Shown: positions 16,988-25,423, counted from the first letter of the stretch. The stretch is 31,964 bases of DNA from CAZMRW01 sp964568805 (GCA_964568805.1 CAZMRW010000047.1:1-31964), one strand, 5' to 3'. The notes: generated by a model from the letters alone, not told the origin. Numbers and translations: made by a program.

Positions 16988-18433
16988 TCAGTTTTTCTCC
17001 AGTTGTTGTAATATCGCCTGATAATCGGTCTTGCCGTTGGCTAAATAAGGTAGCGTATCCAGCACAATAAATTTACAAGGTTGCATGTAGGCCGGCAATT
17101 TTTGTTTGACCGGTCTGACAATCGCTTCCAGATTAGCGCCAGGTTTCAGCACAACGGCAGCGGCGGGACGTTGACCGCTGGTGCAGTCCGTGATGCCAAT
17201 GACGGCGCAGCTTCTCACTTCCGGAAATTGTAGTAAAACCGCTTCGATTTCAGCAGGTTCAACCCTGTATCCGGAACATTTCAGCATCCGGTCGAGTCGG
17301 CCGTGAAAGCAATATTCGCCCCGTTCGTTAAGCGATACCCTATCGCCGGTGCGATAGTAATTACCGGTCGATAAAGTGGCTATCAGTTCACCTTGTTGCC
17401 AGTAGCCGGACAGATTGTTGGCGCTTTGTACCTGTAACTCACCTGTTTCAGCATCGATTTGCAAGACAGCGCCGCAAGCCGGATAGCCGATCGGGATTGG
17501 CCGATCGATCTGCAAGCGGTCCCGGTCTACCGGCCAATAGCAGCAGACATTGGTTTCGGTGGGGCCATAAAGGTTGAAAAAGTTGGTAGCCGGCAATAAA
17601 TTGCACAGTTTTTTCAACAGGGGCGTCGGAAACACCTCCCCGGCAAACAGTACGATCTTCAGATCAGGCAGCGGTAGGGTAGTCAAAGAGCCTTTTAGAG
17701 CGATAAAACCGAGTAATGACGGCACCGTATAAAAAACACTGATGCGCTCTTCGCGTAGCCAGGTTGTCAGGCGCGTCGGAGACAAGGTCAGGCCTATCGG
17801 CACAAAATGAACGGCAGCGCCGCAACTTAGGCTGCTAAACAGATCGAAAACAGACAGATCGAAATGAAACGGGGCTAATGAAGCAATACGGTCGTAGCGG
17901 CTGATGTTAAAAGTGCATGATGCCCAGTTGGCGAAATTGCACATGGCTCTGTGGCTTAAAGCAACGCCTTTGGGTGCGCCGGTGGAGCCGGAAGTATAGA
18001 GTATTGCTGCCAGTGCTTCGGCACTGACTTCTGCAGGCCAGTTCGTGCTTTGTCGCGTAAAAGTTGTCTGATCAATATCCAGCCAGAGTGTCGGCGTTTC
18101 GAGCCAGTCCGGGCAGCGTCCTTTACCGATGATGCATTGGGGGGCGGCATCATTGATGATGTAATTTAAGCGGTTGGCCGGATTTTTGATATCAAGAGGA
18201 ATATAGCAGGCGCCTGCACCTAATACGGCGAGGATGGCAATGGCGGCATCGATACCGCGATCCAGGGCAATAACGATGCGCCGGTAAGGATTTTCCGAAT
18301 CCGTCAGACAGGCGCTTAGCTGGCAGACTTGTTGTTTAAGTTGTTGATAGCTGAGTTGCCGGTCACCTTCATTAAAGGCAATGTTGTCCGGTGCGTTTTG
18401 GCATTGTCGGTTAAATGCGGACAGCAAAGACAT
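16988..18433 (-). CDS. Free-standing adenylation enzyme, probable L-prolyl-AMP ligase
   Basis: This encodes a 481-aa ANL enzyme with all core motifs: LYTSGSTGAPKG at 145-156, HFDLS at 190-194, NLYGPTETNV at 288-297, YRTGD at 360-364, GRLDRMLKCSGYRVEPAEIE at 378-397, and the catalytic lysine in NGK at 466-468. The segments APFHFDLSVFDLF, FYTVPSLL, LFAGEVFP and GPTETNVC closely resemble the prolyl-AMP ligases PltF, PigI and RedM. That group activates L-proline and loads it onto a dedicated carrier protein. Neighbours on both sides are the matching carrier protein and dehydrogenase. A D-alanine or other small amino acid ligase is the alternative. The protein ends in TGA followed at once by the dehydrogenase ATG. 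Confidence 0.85.
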   Translation of the reverse strand: MSLLSAFNRQCQNAPDNIAFNEGDRQLSYQQLKQQVCQLSACLTDSENPYRRIVIALDRGIDAAIAILAVLGAGACYIPLDIKNPANRLNYIINDAAPQCIIGKGRCPDWLETPTLWLDIDQTTFTRQSTNWPAEVSAEALAAILYTSGSTGAPKGVALSHRAMCNFANWASCTFNISRYDRIASLAPFHFDLSVFDLFSSLSCGAAVHFVPIGLTLSPTRLTTWLREERISVFYTVPSLLGFIALKGSLTTLPLPDLKIVLFAGEVFPTPLLKKLCNLLPATNFFNLYGPTETNVCCYWPVDRDRLQIDRPIPIGYPACGAVLQIDAETGELQVQSANNLSGYWQQGELIATLSTGNYYRTGDRVSLNERGEYCFHGRLDRMLKCSGYRVEPAEIEAVLLQFPEVRSCAVIGITDCTSGQRPAAAVVLKPGANLEAIVRPVKQKLPAYMQPCKFIVLDTLPYLANGKTDYQAILQQLEKN

Positions 18434-18457
18434 TATTGTGTACGCTCACCCCGGTGA

Positions 18458-19789
18458 TCATTCGCCTTCACCCAGCAATTCTGTCAACATTAACTGATGC
18501 AGTTTCTCGATTTGCTCGGAATTGCTGACCGGCTCTGTAAAGTTATAGCTCAAGGTAAGCTGATTTTGATAAATACAGCTCAGAAAAGCCAGTCCTGGTG
18601 GTGCCGTGACCTGGCAGGCATAAAAAACCCCTTTTATTTCAGCACCAGGAAAACTGTCTGCCGGAAGATCCATCCGACCTACATCGGAAAACCAAAAGGA
18701 GCTGCGTTCTTTGCCTGAGCCATAGGAAAGGCGTAAGGTCTTGCCGTATTTGGCCAATGACAACCAACTGCCTGCCCACATCAGCGGCAGAAAGGCATAA
18801 TCCATTTGCTGACGAATCACCTGGGCATTTTGCTGCTTCAGGTGGGCAAATAATTTTTTCCGGTCTTGAACGACGTCGCGTGGCGCTTGCGCAAACAGAG
18901 CACAAACATGATTGCCGGTCATTGGTGACAATGCCCGTTGCTTACGCAAATTAAAGGCGTAGGGTGCGCAATAGGCTTCGCCGGTATTGTCAGGATACAT
19001 TTTTTCCAGTGCACGCATCAGGCAGCCTATGTAATAAAGGCTGGAACCGGTCAGGCCGACATGTTGCCTGGCCAGTTTGATGACCTTTTCGGTTTGTGCT
19101 TCGCTCAGCCTTTTAATTGTGTAGTTCATGCGTTGCGGGGGCAGATCACTGTTGAAAGGCTGAATACTTTCCAGGCGGTCCAGTTGGTTGATATAGCGTT
19201 TGCCTTTTAATAGCAGACCGATCTTTTGCCACCAGCGATATTTACCCAATTGCACATTCACTAACGACCCCGTTTCAGGCAGGCCGAATTGCCGACGTTG
19301 CACTTCATCCGCTGTGCACAGATATTTCAGGATCAGATCCGCGCCGCGGGCATCGCCGAACTGATGCATCCAGCGGGTAAAAAAAGTATGTTGTGTCGGA
19401 CCGGTCAACAGATGAAATTCGATGGGAGAGGAGGCTTCCCGTGCCTGTTTATGATTAATAATGCGATCAATAGTTTGTTGCTGGAAATCGGCTTCATTTT
19501 GGTTATCCGGGCAATGATGCTGGAAAAACAGCGTGGGGGGATCGTTGCGTTTACACCAGTAGAAGCGTCGTCCGATCTGCCGCAGGGAAGCCTGAGAAAC
19601 GGGAAAGCGCTGGCTGAACTCGGTAATCCGGTGTTGCAGCGCCTCTATATCAGGGATGTTGCTGAGCACCAGAGCAAAACAGCCGTAATTACCGGCCAAG
19701 CCGACCTTGCGGATTTCCTCATCCATGGCGAGGGTGAAACTGTCGGCCGGATTGAGTCTTTCCAGCATATATTCTTTTTTGATATTCAT
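18458..19789 (-). CDS. Condensation-domain-like acyltransferase
   Basis: This encodes a 443-aa protein of the condensation/wax-ester-synthase/PapA acyltransferase superfamily. The catalytic block HHxxxDG is degenerate but keeps its key residues: MHQFGDARG, with His142 as base and Asp146, and glycine only at 149. SFWFSDVGRMDLP near 360-372 resembles the C-terminal latch region. I chose the ATG at 19789 because it overlaps the carrier-protein stop in an ATGA, which indicates translational coupling. No carrier or adenylation domain is attached. Being bound into the pyrrole operon, it may transfer the pyrrolyl (or the finished chain) from a carrier protein to another carrier, an alcohol or an amine. 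No close functional parallel is known to me. Confidence 0.7.
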   Translation of the reverse strand: MNIKKEYMLERLNPADSFTLAMDEEIRKVGLAGNYGCFALVLSNIPDIEALQHRITEFSQRFPVSQASLRQIGRRFYWCKRNDPPTLFFQHHCPDNQNEADFQQQTIDRIINHKQAREASSPIEFHLLTGPTQHTFFTRWMHQFGDARGADLILKYLCTADEVQRRQFGLPETGSLVNVQLGKYRWWQKIGLLLKGKRYINQLDRLESIQPFNSDLPPQRMNYTIKRLSEAQTEKVIKLARQHVGLTGSSLYYIGCLMRALEKMYPDNTGEAYCAPYAFNLRKQRALSPMTGNHVCALFAQAPRDVVQDRKKLFAHLKQQNAQVIRQQMDYAFLPLMWAGSWLSLAKYGKTLRLSYGSGKERSSFWFSDVGRMDLPADSFPGAEIKGVFYACQVTAPPGLAFLSCIYQNQLTLSYNFTEPVSNSEQIEKLHQLMLTELLGEGE

Positions 19790-20025
19790 CCGTTTTGATG
19801 CCGTAAAATCCATTTTTCCAATGCATTAAAGGATTGCACATTTTCCGGTTCAATTTCCGTATCGGGCAGGGTAACACCGTATTCATTCTCGATAAACATA
19901 ATGAGCCGCATAATACCCATGCTGTCCAGACCGGCTTCCAGAAGATTGTCATCATCGCTGAATTGCTCCGGTTCGGCGACAAAAACAAGCTCCTGAAAGA
20001 TAAAATCGCGCAGTTTCTTTTTCAT
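19786..20025 (-). CDS. Free-standing acyl/peptidyl carrier protein
   Basis: This encodes a 79-aa four-helix carrier protein with the phosphopantetheine site LDSMGI at residues 33-38 (Ser35). It resembles the prolyl carrier proteins PltL, PigG and RedO in size and in the EAGLDSMGIMRLIMFIENEYGV region. It is first in the minus-strand operon and would hold proline, then pyrrole-2-carboxylate, as a thioester. No phosphopantetheinyl transferase lies in the window, so activation must come from elsewhere. It could also carry polyketide intermediates, because no other carrier protein is visible here. Confidence 0.85.
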   Translation of the reverse strand: MKKKLRDFIFQELVFVAEPEQFSDDDNLLEAGLDSMGIMRLIMFIENEYGVTLPDTEIEPENVQSFNALEKWILRHQNG

Positions 20026-20181
20026 GGTTTTTGTAAGATATACTAAATGGCTAATGATAGCCGATTAAGGCTACAATAGTCATCAGCAATCGGAATCCCC
20101 GAATTTTTGCAGGTAAAGTCTGCGCTGAATCAATTTGAGAGATATTTAGAATGACAATGGAAATGCAGGCAGGCTGGAAAC
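20026..20181. promoter_or_regulatory. Divergent promoter region with GGCTA/TAGCC half-sites
   Basis: This 156-base spacer separates the minus-strand pyrrole operon from the plus-strand elongation operon, so both must start here. At 20049-20073, overlapping inverted half-sites occur: GGCTA-N4-TAGCC, then TAGCC-N6-GGCTA. This is a plausible operator for a shared regulator, next to the carrier-protein start. No regulator gene is in the window. A 13-codon open frame (20151-20192) overlaps the flavoprotein start and could be a leader peptide. I could not assign -35/-10 boxes convincingly. Confidence 0.4.
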
Positions 20182-21426
20182 ATGTCGGCTAGAGGAAACG
20201 TTATTATTATCGGCGCCGGGCCGTCGGGCAGCATTGCCGGGGCTTTACTGAGTAATAAAGGTTATCAGGCTACGATTGTGGAACGGGATGCTTTTCCCCG
20301 TTTTAGCATCGGCGAGAGTTTATTGCCGCAGTGTATGGAATTTATTGAAGAGGCCGGGATGCTCGATGCGGTGCAGGCGGCAGGTTTTCAATTAAAAACC
20401 GGAGCGGCTTTTTTACATAAAGACAGACATTCCGAATTTTGTTTTGCCGATAAATTTACCCACGGCTTCAATTCTACCTATCAGGTACAGCGCGACCGCT
20501 TTGACGCCTTGCTGGCCGATGAAGCCCAACGCATGGGGGTTGAAATACGTTGGCAACAGGAAGTTATAGCGGCTGATTTTAGCGGAAGCAAGCCGATTCT
20601 GACGATCAAAGACAAGAATGGGCTTAATTATCAGCTAACCGCCAATTTCGTTCTGGATGCCAGCGGTTTCGGCAGGGTATTACCGCGCCTGTTGGATCTG
20701 GAAAAACCTTCCGGTTTTCCTATGCGGCAGGCATTGTTTACTCATCTGGAAGACCGGATAGATGGCGCCAGCTATGATCGCAACTATATCCGTATTATCG
20801 TTCACCCTGAACTGACTGATGTCTGGTATTGGTTGATTCCATTCAGTAACGGGCGCTGCAGCATCGGTGTAGTAGGCGAAGCGGAGGTGTTCAATATTCC
20901 CGGAACGGATCGGCAATCCATGTTGCAGCAATTTGTTGCCGAGGAGCCTGGCTTGTCCGTTCTTTTGCAAAACGCGGTATTTGATACCCCGGTCAACACC
21001 ATCAGCGGTTACAGCGCCAACGTCAAGAGCTTGTATGGCAAAGGTTATGCTTTGCTGGGCAATGCCGGCGAATTTCTCGATCCGGTCTTTTCCTCCGGCG
21101 TCACTATTGCGATGAAATCGGCCAGTTTGGCTGCTGATGTGCTTGATCGGCAATTTAACGGACTACCGGCAGACTGGCAAAGCGATTTTGCAGAGCCCTT
21201 GCAAAAAGGTGTGGAAACTTTCCGCACCTTCGTTACCTCATGGTATGAAGGCGGTCTTCAGGATGTGGTGTTTTACCCGCATCTAAAAGGAGTTGAACAA
21301 AAAAATGACATTAAACAGATGATCTGTTCGATTCTGGCAGGTTATGTCTGGGACGAGAATAATCCCTATGTCAAAAATCATCGTCTTCGCCTGAAAACGC
21401 TGGTGGAGTTGTGCCAAGAACCCTGA
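20182..21426 (+). CDS. Flavin-dependent halogenase-like oxidoreductase, aryl-polyene-cluster type (copy 2)
   Basis: This encodes a 414-aa FAD protein strongly similar throughout to the one at 9845: GAGPSG at residues 11-16, FPRFSIGESLLPQCMEFIE at 38-56, Lys72 in GFQLKTGAAF, WYWLIP later and LLGNAGEFLDPVFSSGV. It heads the plus-strand operon and ends seven bases before the ketosynthase ATG. Unlike copy 1, no DUF3261-type gene separates it from the ketosynthase. Retained motifs suggest both copies are functional. Its reaction could be halogenation, or a redox step on the aryl or pyrrolyl head group or the polyene. Confidence 0.85.
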   Translation: MSARGNVIIIGAGPSGSIAGALLSNKGYQATIVERDAFPRFSIGESLLPQCMEFIEEAGMLDAVQAAGFQLKTGAAFLHKDRHSEFCFADKFTHGFNSTYQVQRDRFDALLADEAQRMGVEIRWQQEVIAADFSGSKPILTIKDKNGLNYQLTANFVLDASGFGRVLPRLLDLEKPSGFPMRQALFTHLEDRIDGASYDRNYIRIIVHPELTDVWYWLIPFSNGRCSIGVVGEAEVFNIPGTDRQSMLQQFVAEEPGLSVLLQNAVFDTPVNTISGYSANVKSLYGKGYALLGNAGEFLDPVFSSGVTIAMKSASLAADVLDRQFNGLPADWQSDFAEPLQKGVETFRTFVTSWYEGGLQDVVFYPHLKGVEQKNDIKQMICSILAGYVWDENNPYVKNHRLRLKTLVELCQEP

Positions 21427-21432
21427 TTGGTT

Positions 21433-22614
21433 ATGAAGCTGTATCTCAATGATCTCGGCATCCTGTCAGCTTCCGGTAATAATGGCGCTGAGATGCTGTA
21501 CCGCTTGCAGGCCGGAGACCGCTCAGGTTTGGTTAGGACCGATGAGTATTTGTCTGGTCGGCCGTTTTATATCGGTGCTGTCCAGGCAGAGTTACCCGAA
21601 ATAGGTGAAAAATATAGCATTTATGATTGCAGAAACAATAGATTGCTGTTAGCTGCGTTGAGTCAGATTAAGGCTGCAGTCGACACCATGATTAAAAACT
21701 ATGGTGTTGACAGAATAGGCGTAGTAATCGGCACCAGCACATCGGGGGTTAGAAATACGGAACTGGCTCTGGCAGAAGTTACCAAAGGCAGATCCAAACC
21801 GCAAAAGTTTCATTATAAACAGCAGCAGTTTGCAGGCGGAGCCGATTTTTTGGCTCATGTTCTGGGGCTAAAAGGCCCGGCCTATGCAATATCGACAGCC
21901 TGCTCATCCGGCGGCAGAGCGTTAGCCTCGGCTCGCAGATTGATTACTCAGGGCCTCTGCGATGCCGTTATTGTCGGCGGTGCCGATAGCTTATGCCGTT
22001 TTACGGTGTGTGGGTTTGAAGCACTGGAGTCCTTATCGTCCGGATTGTGTAAACCTTTTGGTTCGCACCGGGATGGTATCAATTTAGCCGAGGCGGTGAG
22101 CCTTTTTGTTTTAAGCAAAGATGAAGGGCCTGTTTTACTCCAGGGTATTGGCGCCAGTAGTGACGCCTATCATTTTTCTGCGCCGGACCCCACCGGCAGT
22201 TCCGTGATTGCCGCCATGGAAATGGCATTGACCGATGCAAAGATGCAGGCGGAACAAATCGACTATATTAATCTGCATGGTACCGCTACACCATTGAATG
22301 ATGCAATGGAAAGCAAAGCAATACACCAGGTGTTTGGTGATACGGTCGCTGTCAGTTCTACCAAGGGTATGACCGGCCATGCCTTGGGGGCGGCTGCCGC
22401 CTTGGAGTTGGGTATTTGTTGGTTGTTATTGACACAGCATGATGAGCAGGGATTATTAATACCGAATATTAATGACGATGTGCTGGACGACACTTTGCCG
22501 GCTTTGAATTATGTAAGACCGGGCCAGACATTCGGAAAACGCATTCAACGGTGTCAGAGCAATTCATTTGCCTTTGGCGGCAACAATATTTCGATCATTA
22601 TCTCGCGTATATGA
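21433..22614 (+). CDS. Beta-ketoacyl synthase, aryl-polyene ApeO-like
   Basis: This encodes a 393-aa FabF-like condensing enzyme with a full catalytic triad: Cys157 in STACSSGG, His282 in LHGTATP and His316 in GMTGHALGA. It should extend the growing acyl chain with malonyl units. I chose the ATG at 21433 because the truncated homologue at 11654 starts at the same residue. The gene ends in an ATGA overlap with the dehydratase. The order KS-dehydratase-ketoreductase-KS matches aryl polyene apeO-P-Q-R. In such clusters this synthase normally pairs with a chain-length factor, which is not in the window. Confidence 0.88.
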   Translation: MKLYLNDLGILSASGNNGAEMLYRLQAGDRSGLVRTDEYLSGRPFYIGAVQAELPEIGEKYSIYDCRNNRLLLAALSQIKAAVDTMIKNYGVDRIGVVIGTSTSGVRNTELALAEVTKGRSKPQKFHYKQQQFAGGADFLAHVLGLKGPAYAISTACSSGGRALASARRLITQGLCDAVIVGGADSLCRFTVCGFEALESLSSGLCKPFGSHRDGINLAEAVSLFVLSKDEGPVLLQGIGASSDAYHFSAPDPTGSSVIAAMEMALTDAKMQAEQIDYINLHGTATPLNDAMESKAIHQVFGDTVAVSSTKGMTGHALGAAAALELGICWLLLTQHDEQGLLIPNINDDVLDDTLPALNYVRPGQTFGKRIQRCQSNSFAFGGNNISIIISRI

Positions 22615-23051
22615 AAAAGTTTGCTGTCGAAGAATTGCTACCTCACAGCGGTAGAATGGTGTTGCTGAATCGGGTGATTGAATTTGATGAAGAAAATATG
22701 GTTGCAGAAGTGATCGTGCGTGATGATGGATTGTTTGGTGACGGTAAATCGGTACCCGCCTGGCTGGGGATAGAATACATGGCGCAAACCATCGCGGCGC
22801 TAGGCGGGATGAAGCGCAGAATGGCCGGAAAACCCCTTAATCCGGGTTTTTTACTGGGAACCAGACGATATGAGTGCAATGTTGACATATTTCCTGTGAA
22901 GTCGGTTTTAACCATTACCGTTAAACGGCTGGTAGAGGATCAGGAACTGGGAGTGTTTGATTGCCGTATTACAGCTGAGGGTATATCGGCTTCGGCAAAA
23001 CTGAATGTTTATCAGCCTGATTCAGCCATAAACCGGGTGATAACTAAATAA
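22611..23051 (+). CDS. Hotdog-fold 3-hydroxyacyl-carrier-protein dehydratase, ApeP-like
   Basis: This encodes a 146-aa protein starting MKKFAVEELLPHSGRMVLLN. The LPHSGRM motif with His12 is typical of the ApeP/FabZ-like dehydratases that introduce the double bonds of aryl polyenes. LGIEYMAQTIAALGGMKRR in the middle is the hotdog helix. The start lies in an ATGA overlap with the ketosynthase stop. An in-frame longer reading from 22551 lies wholly inside the ketosynthase gene and is not used. Confidence 0.85.
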   Translation: MKKFAVEELLPHSGRMVLLNRVIEFDEENMVAEVIVRDDGLFGDGKSVPAWLGIEYMAQTIAALGGMKRRMAGKPLNPGFLLGTRRYECNVDIFPVKSVLTITVKRLVEDQELGVFDCRITAEGISASAKLNVYQPDSAINRVITK

Positions 23052-23059
23052 AGAAAACA

Positions 23060-23251
23060 ATGATTAAAACAGTTTTGTCAACGGACTACAGATGCGATAT
23101 GGGCAGTGCGATTGCGCTGCATCCGGAGCAGAAGGGATTTAATAGGCGTAGTCCCTGGACCGAGGCGGCTACTATGGTGTTAGTAAAGTCAGTGGATACG
23201 ACGGATATCACCCGACGGATGATATCCGTAAACGGAGGATTGTATAGGTGA
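23060..23251 (+). pseudogene. Internally deleted 3-oxoacyl-ACP reductase (FabG/ApeQ-like) remnant
   Basis: This 63-codon open frame joins the first 25-30 residues of a FabG-type reductase to its last 30. The beginning MIKTVL-x-T then MGSAIAL corresponds to the usual MIKTVLVTGSSRGIGRAIAL, but the glycine-rich NADPH loop is destroyed (TDYRCDMG). The end DITRRMISVNGGLYR is the normal FabG C-terminus. About 180 residues, including the Ser-Tyr-Lys catalytic centre, are missing. The deletion left the frame open, and the stop overlaps the next ketosynthase GTG (GTGA), with the GGAGG ribosome site for that gene inside the remnant. It cannot act as a reductase. Confidence 0.85.
23201..23229 (+). promoter_or_regulatory. 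Hairpin just upstream of the second ketosynthase ribosome site
   Basis: ACGGATATC at 23201-23209 pairs perfectly with GATATCCGT at 23221-23229 across an 11-base loop. The stem ends a few bases before the GGAGG that serves the ketosynthase start at 23248. It may affect translational coupling or mRNA stability, or be a chance result of the coding sequence. Confidence 0.4.
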
Positions 23252-24468
23252 AACGGGTTGTAGTATCCGGTATGGCAGCTATTACGCCGCTGGGAAATGA
23301 CTGGGAAACGGTTGCTCAAAAGCTTAAATCGCAAACGACCGGCATTCGAAGGATGGATGACTGGGATAAATATAAAGGGCTGAATACCCGCTTGGGTGCG
23401 CCGGTGGATTTTTCCAGGCCCGAGCATTATTCACGCAAACAAGTCCGCAGCATGGGGCGGGTGGCGATGCTGGGTACTTATGCTTCGGAGCTGGCTTTGA
23501 TTGATGCCGGTTTGTTAAACGATCCTTGTTTAGGAAGCGGTCAGGTGGGGATCGCCTACGGCAGTTCTTCCGGCAGTTTTGATGGTCTGATCGATTTTAC
23601 CAAAATGCTGCTTAACTATGACAAAGGTGGAATGAATGCGACTTCGTATATACGCATGATGGGGCATACCTGTCCGGTCAATATCAGTTTACATTTCGGC
23701 ATTAACGGCCGGATTATTCCAACTTCCAGCGCCTGTACATCAAGCAGCCAGGGTATTGGTTACGCTTATGAAACGATTAGACAGGGATTTCAGGTAGTCA
23801 TGGTGGCCGGCGGCAGCGACGAATTGTCAGCCGCGCAGGCGGCAGTGTTCGATACATTGTTTGCGACCAGTAACCGAAATGATGAATCGGACAAAACTCC
23901 TCGTCCTTTTGACAAGGACCGTGATGGATTGGTGATTGGTGAAGGAGGCGGGACTTTTATTCTGGAAGAGATGGAGCATGCGTTAAGCCGAGGTGCACAT
24001 ATTTATGCCGAGATCATCGGATTCGGCACCAATTGCGACGGTCGGCATGTTACACAACCGGATTGTGACAGTATGCAGGTGGCGATGAGACTGGCGTTGC
24101 AGGATGCAGGCCTTAATGCAGAGATGATCGATTATGTCAGCGCACATGGCACCGCGACCGATCTGGGTGATATTGCCGAAAGCCATGCTACGGCTGCGGT
24201 ATTCGGTAACAGGATGCCGATCAGTTCGATGAAAAGCTATACCGGTCATACTTTGGGAGCCTGCGGTGCAATTGAAGCTTGGGCAGCAGTGCATATGATG
24301 AATGAAGGTTGGTTTCATCCGACAGCGAATCTGGAAAACATCGATCCCGCATGTGCGGAACTGGATTACATCAAAGGCGATATTCGCAAAATGGATTGCG
24401 AGTATCTGATGAGCAATAATTTCGCCTTCGGCGGCATCAATACCTCATTAATTTTCAAGCGGGTTTAA
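23248..24468 (+). CDS. Beta-ketoacyl synthase, aryl-polyene ApeR-like
   Basis: This encodes a 406-aa condensing enzyme with a complete triad: Cys163 in SSACTSSS, His300 in SAHGTATD and His334 in SYTGHTLGA. It starts with GTG in a GTGA overlap with the ketoreductase remnant, preceded by GGAGG. In aryl polyene pathways the last ketosynthase of the O-P-Q-R block is thought to act in priming or the first condensation, which here would be the step that meets the pyrrolyl starter. That assignment is inference from gene order. Confidence 0.88.
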   Translation: MKRVVVSGMAAITPLGNDWETVAQKLKSQTTGIRRMDDWDKYKGLNTRLGAPVDFSRPEHYSRKQVRSMGRVAMLGTYASELALIDAGLLNDPCLGSGQVGIAYGSSSGSFDGLIDFTKMLLNYDKGGMNATSYIRMMGHTCPVNISLHFGINGRIIPTSSACTSSSQGIGYAYETIRQGFQVVMVAGGSDELSAAQAAVFDTLFATSNRNDESDKTPRPFDKDRDGLVIGEGGGTFILEEMEHALSRGAHIYAEIIGFGTNCDGRHVTQPDCDSMQVAMRLALQDAGLNAEMIDYVSAHGTATDLGDIAESHATAAVFGNRMPISSMKSYTGHTLGACGAIEAWAAVHMMNEGWFHPTANLENIDPACAELDYIKGDIRKMDCEYLMSNNFAFGGINTSLIFKRV

Positions 24469-24490
24469 TGCTTTTGTTGGGACCCACTTA

Positions 24491-25423
24491 ATGATAAACG
24501 ATCAAAATCCGCAACCCTTTCGTTATTCATCCCAAGTGGTTAAACCCGACAACAATTTATCGAGAAATTTTCCATATCTCACTCCCTGGCTTTTTGTATT
24601 TACTCTTATCTGGATTGTTGCATACCGGATTGCATTTCCAGATCCCTTAGGGCTTGCTGCTAGCAATTGGCCGCTGATTATCGTTGGTGTATTCGGTGCA
24701 TTTATCGGCAATGTTACTGCGATCGGCGGCGGCATTGTTTTTATCCCAGTGCTAATGTTCGGTTACAACGTGGATCCAGTAATCGCCTTAAAATTAACAT
24801 TCGTTACGCAAGCTGTCGGTATGACCAGCGGCGCATCGGGTTGGCTGCGTCGAGGCGAAGTGCCTTTATCGCTTTTGAAATGGACTGTCCCTTCGCTTAT
24901 TGTCGGGGCGGCGATTTCCACCTTCCTGATTCATCCGCAGCCTCTCCTTGTCAAAGGGCTATTTGGTCCCATTGCGTTTATTGCCGGCTTGTTAACACTC
25001 ATCACCTTGGATCGAAAAGGCGTCCGAATGGACCTTCCAGCAAACGCTCTTGTCCCGGTCATGTTGATTTCTTTGGTCGGCGGTCTTATTACCGGCTGGG
25101 TTGCAATTGGCGAGGGCGAAATAATTGCCGCTTTTTGCATGCTCGCCTATGGGCTTAACGCTAACCTCGCCATTGGGCTGGGCGTGGTATTGCTGTCAAT
25201 AAATTCTTTACTACTGGCTTTTATTCATAGCTTCTATTTCGGAGGAGTTCCCTGGGAGTTGGCGGCATTCACCATGCTGGGCGTGTTATGGGGAGGACGA
25301 CTGGGACCATTTCTTGCGCAATGGATTTCAATGCGCACAACAAAAAAGGCTTTCGCTTTTATCGCGTTGCTCGATGGCCTGGTTATTACCCTACAGGCGG
25401 GTTATGTGATTTTTTTTCGGTAA
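24491..25423 (+). CDS. TauE/SafE (TSUP) family membrane permease
   Basis: This encodes a 310-aa integral membrane protein with about eight hydrophobic segments and two repeated halves, each with a family-type motif: GAFIGNVTAIGGGIVFIPVLM near residues 70-90 and VGGLITGWVAIGEGEIIAAFCML near 197-219. Members export or import sulfite, sulfoacetate or other organosulfur anions. An N-terminal extension of about 30 polar residues precedes the first segment. It lies 22 bases after the last ketosynthase and may be read through from that operon, but substrate and link to the pathway are unknown. Confidence 0.85.
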   Translation: MINDQNPQPFRYSSQVVKPDNNLSRNFPYLTPWLFVFTLIWIVAYRIAFPDPLGLAASNWPLIIVGVFGAFIGNVTAIGGGIVFIPVLMFGYNVDPVIALKLTFVTQAVGMTSGASGWLRRGEVPLSLLKWTVPSLIVGAAISTFLIHPQPLLVKGLFGPIAFIAGLLTLITLDRKGVRMDLPANALVPVMLISLVGGLITGWVAIGEGEIIAAFCMLAYGLNANLAIGLGVVLLSINSLLLAFIHSFYFGGVPWELAAFTMLGVLWGGRLGPFLAQWISMRTTKKAFAFIALLDGLVITLQAGYVIFFR

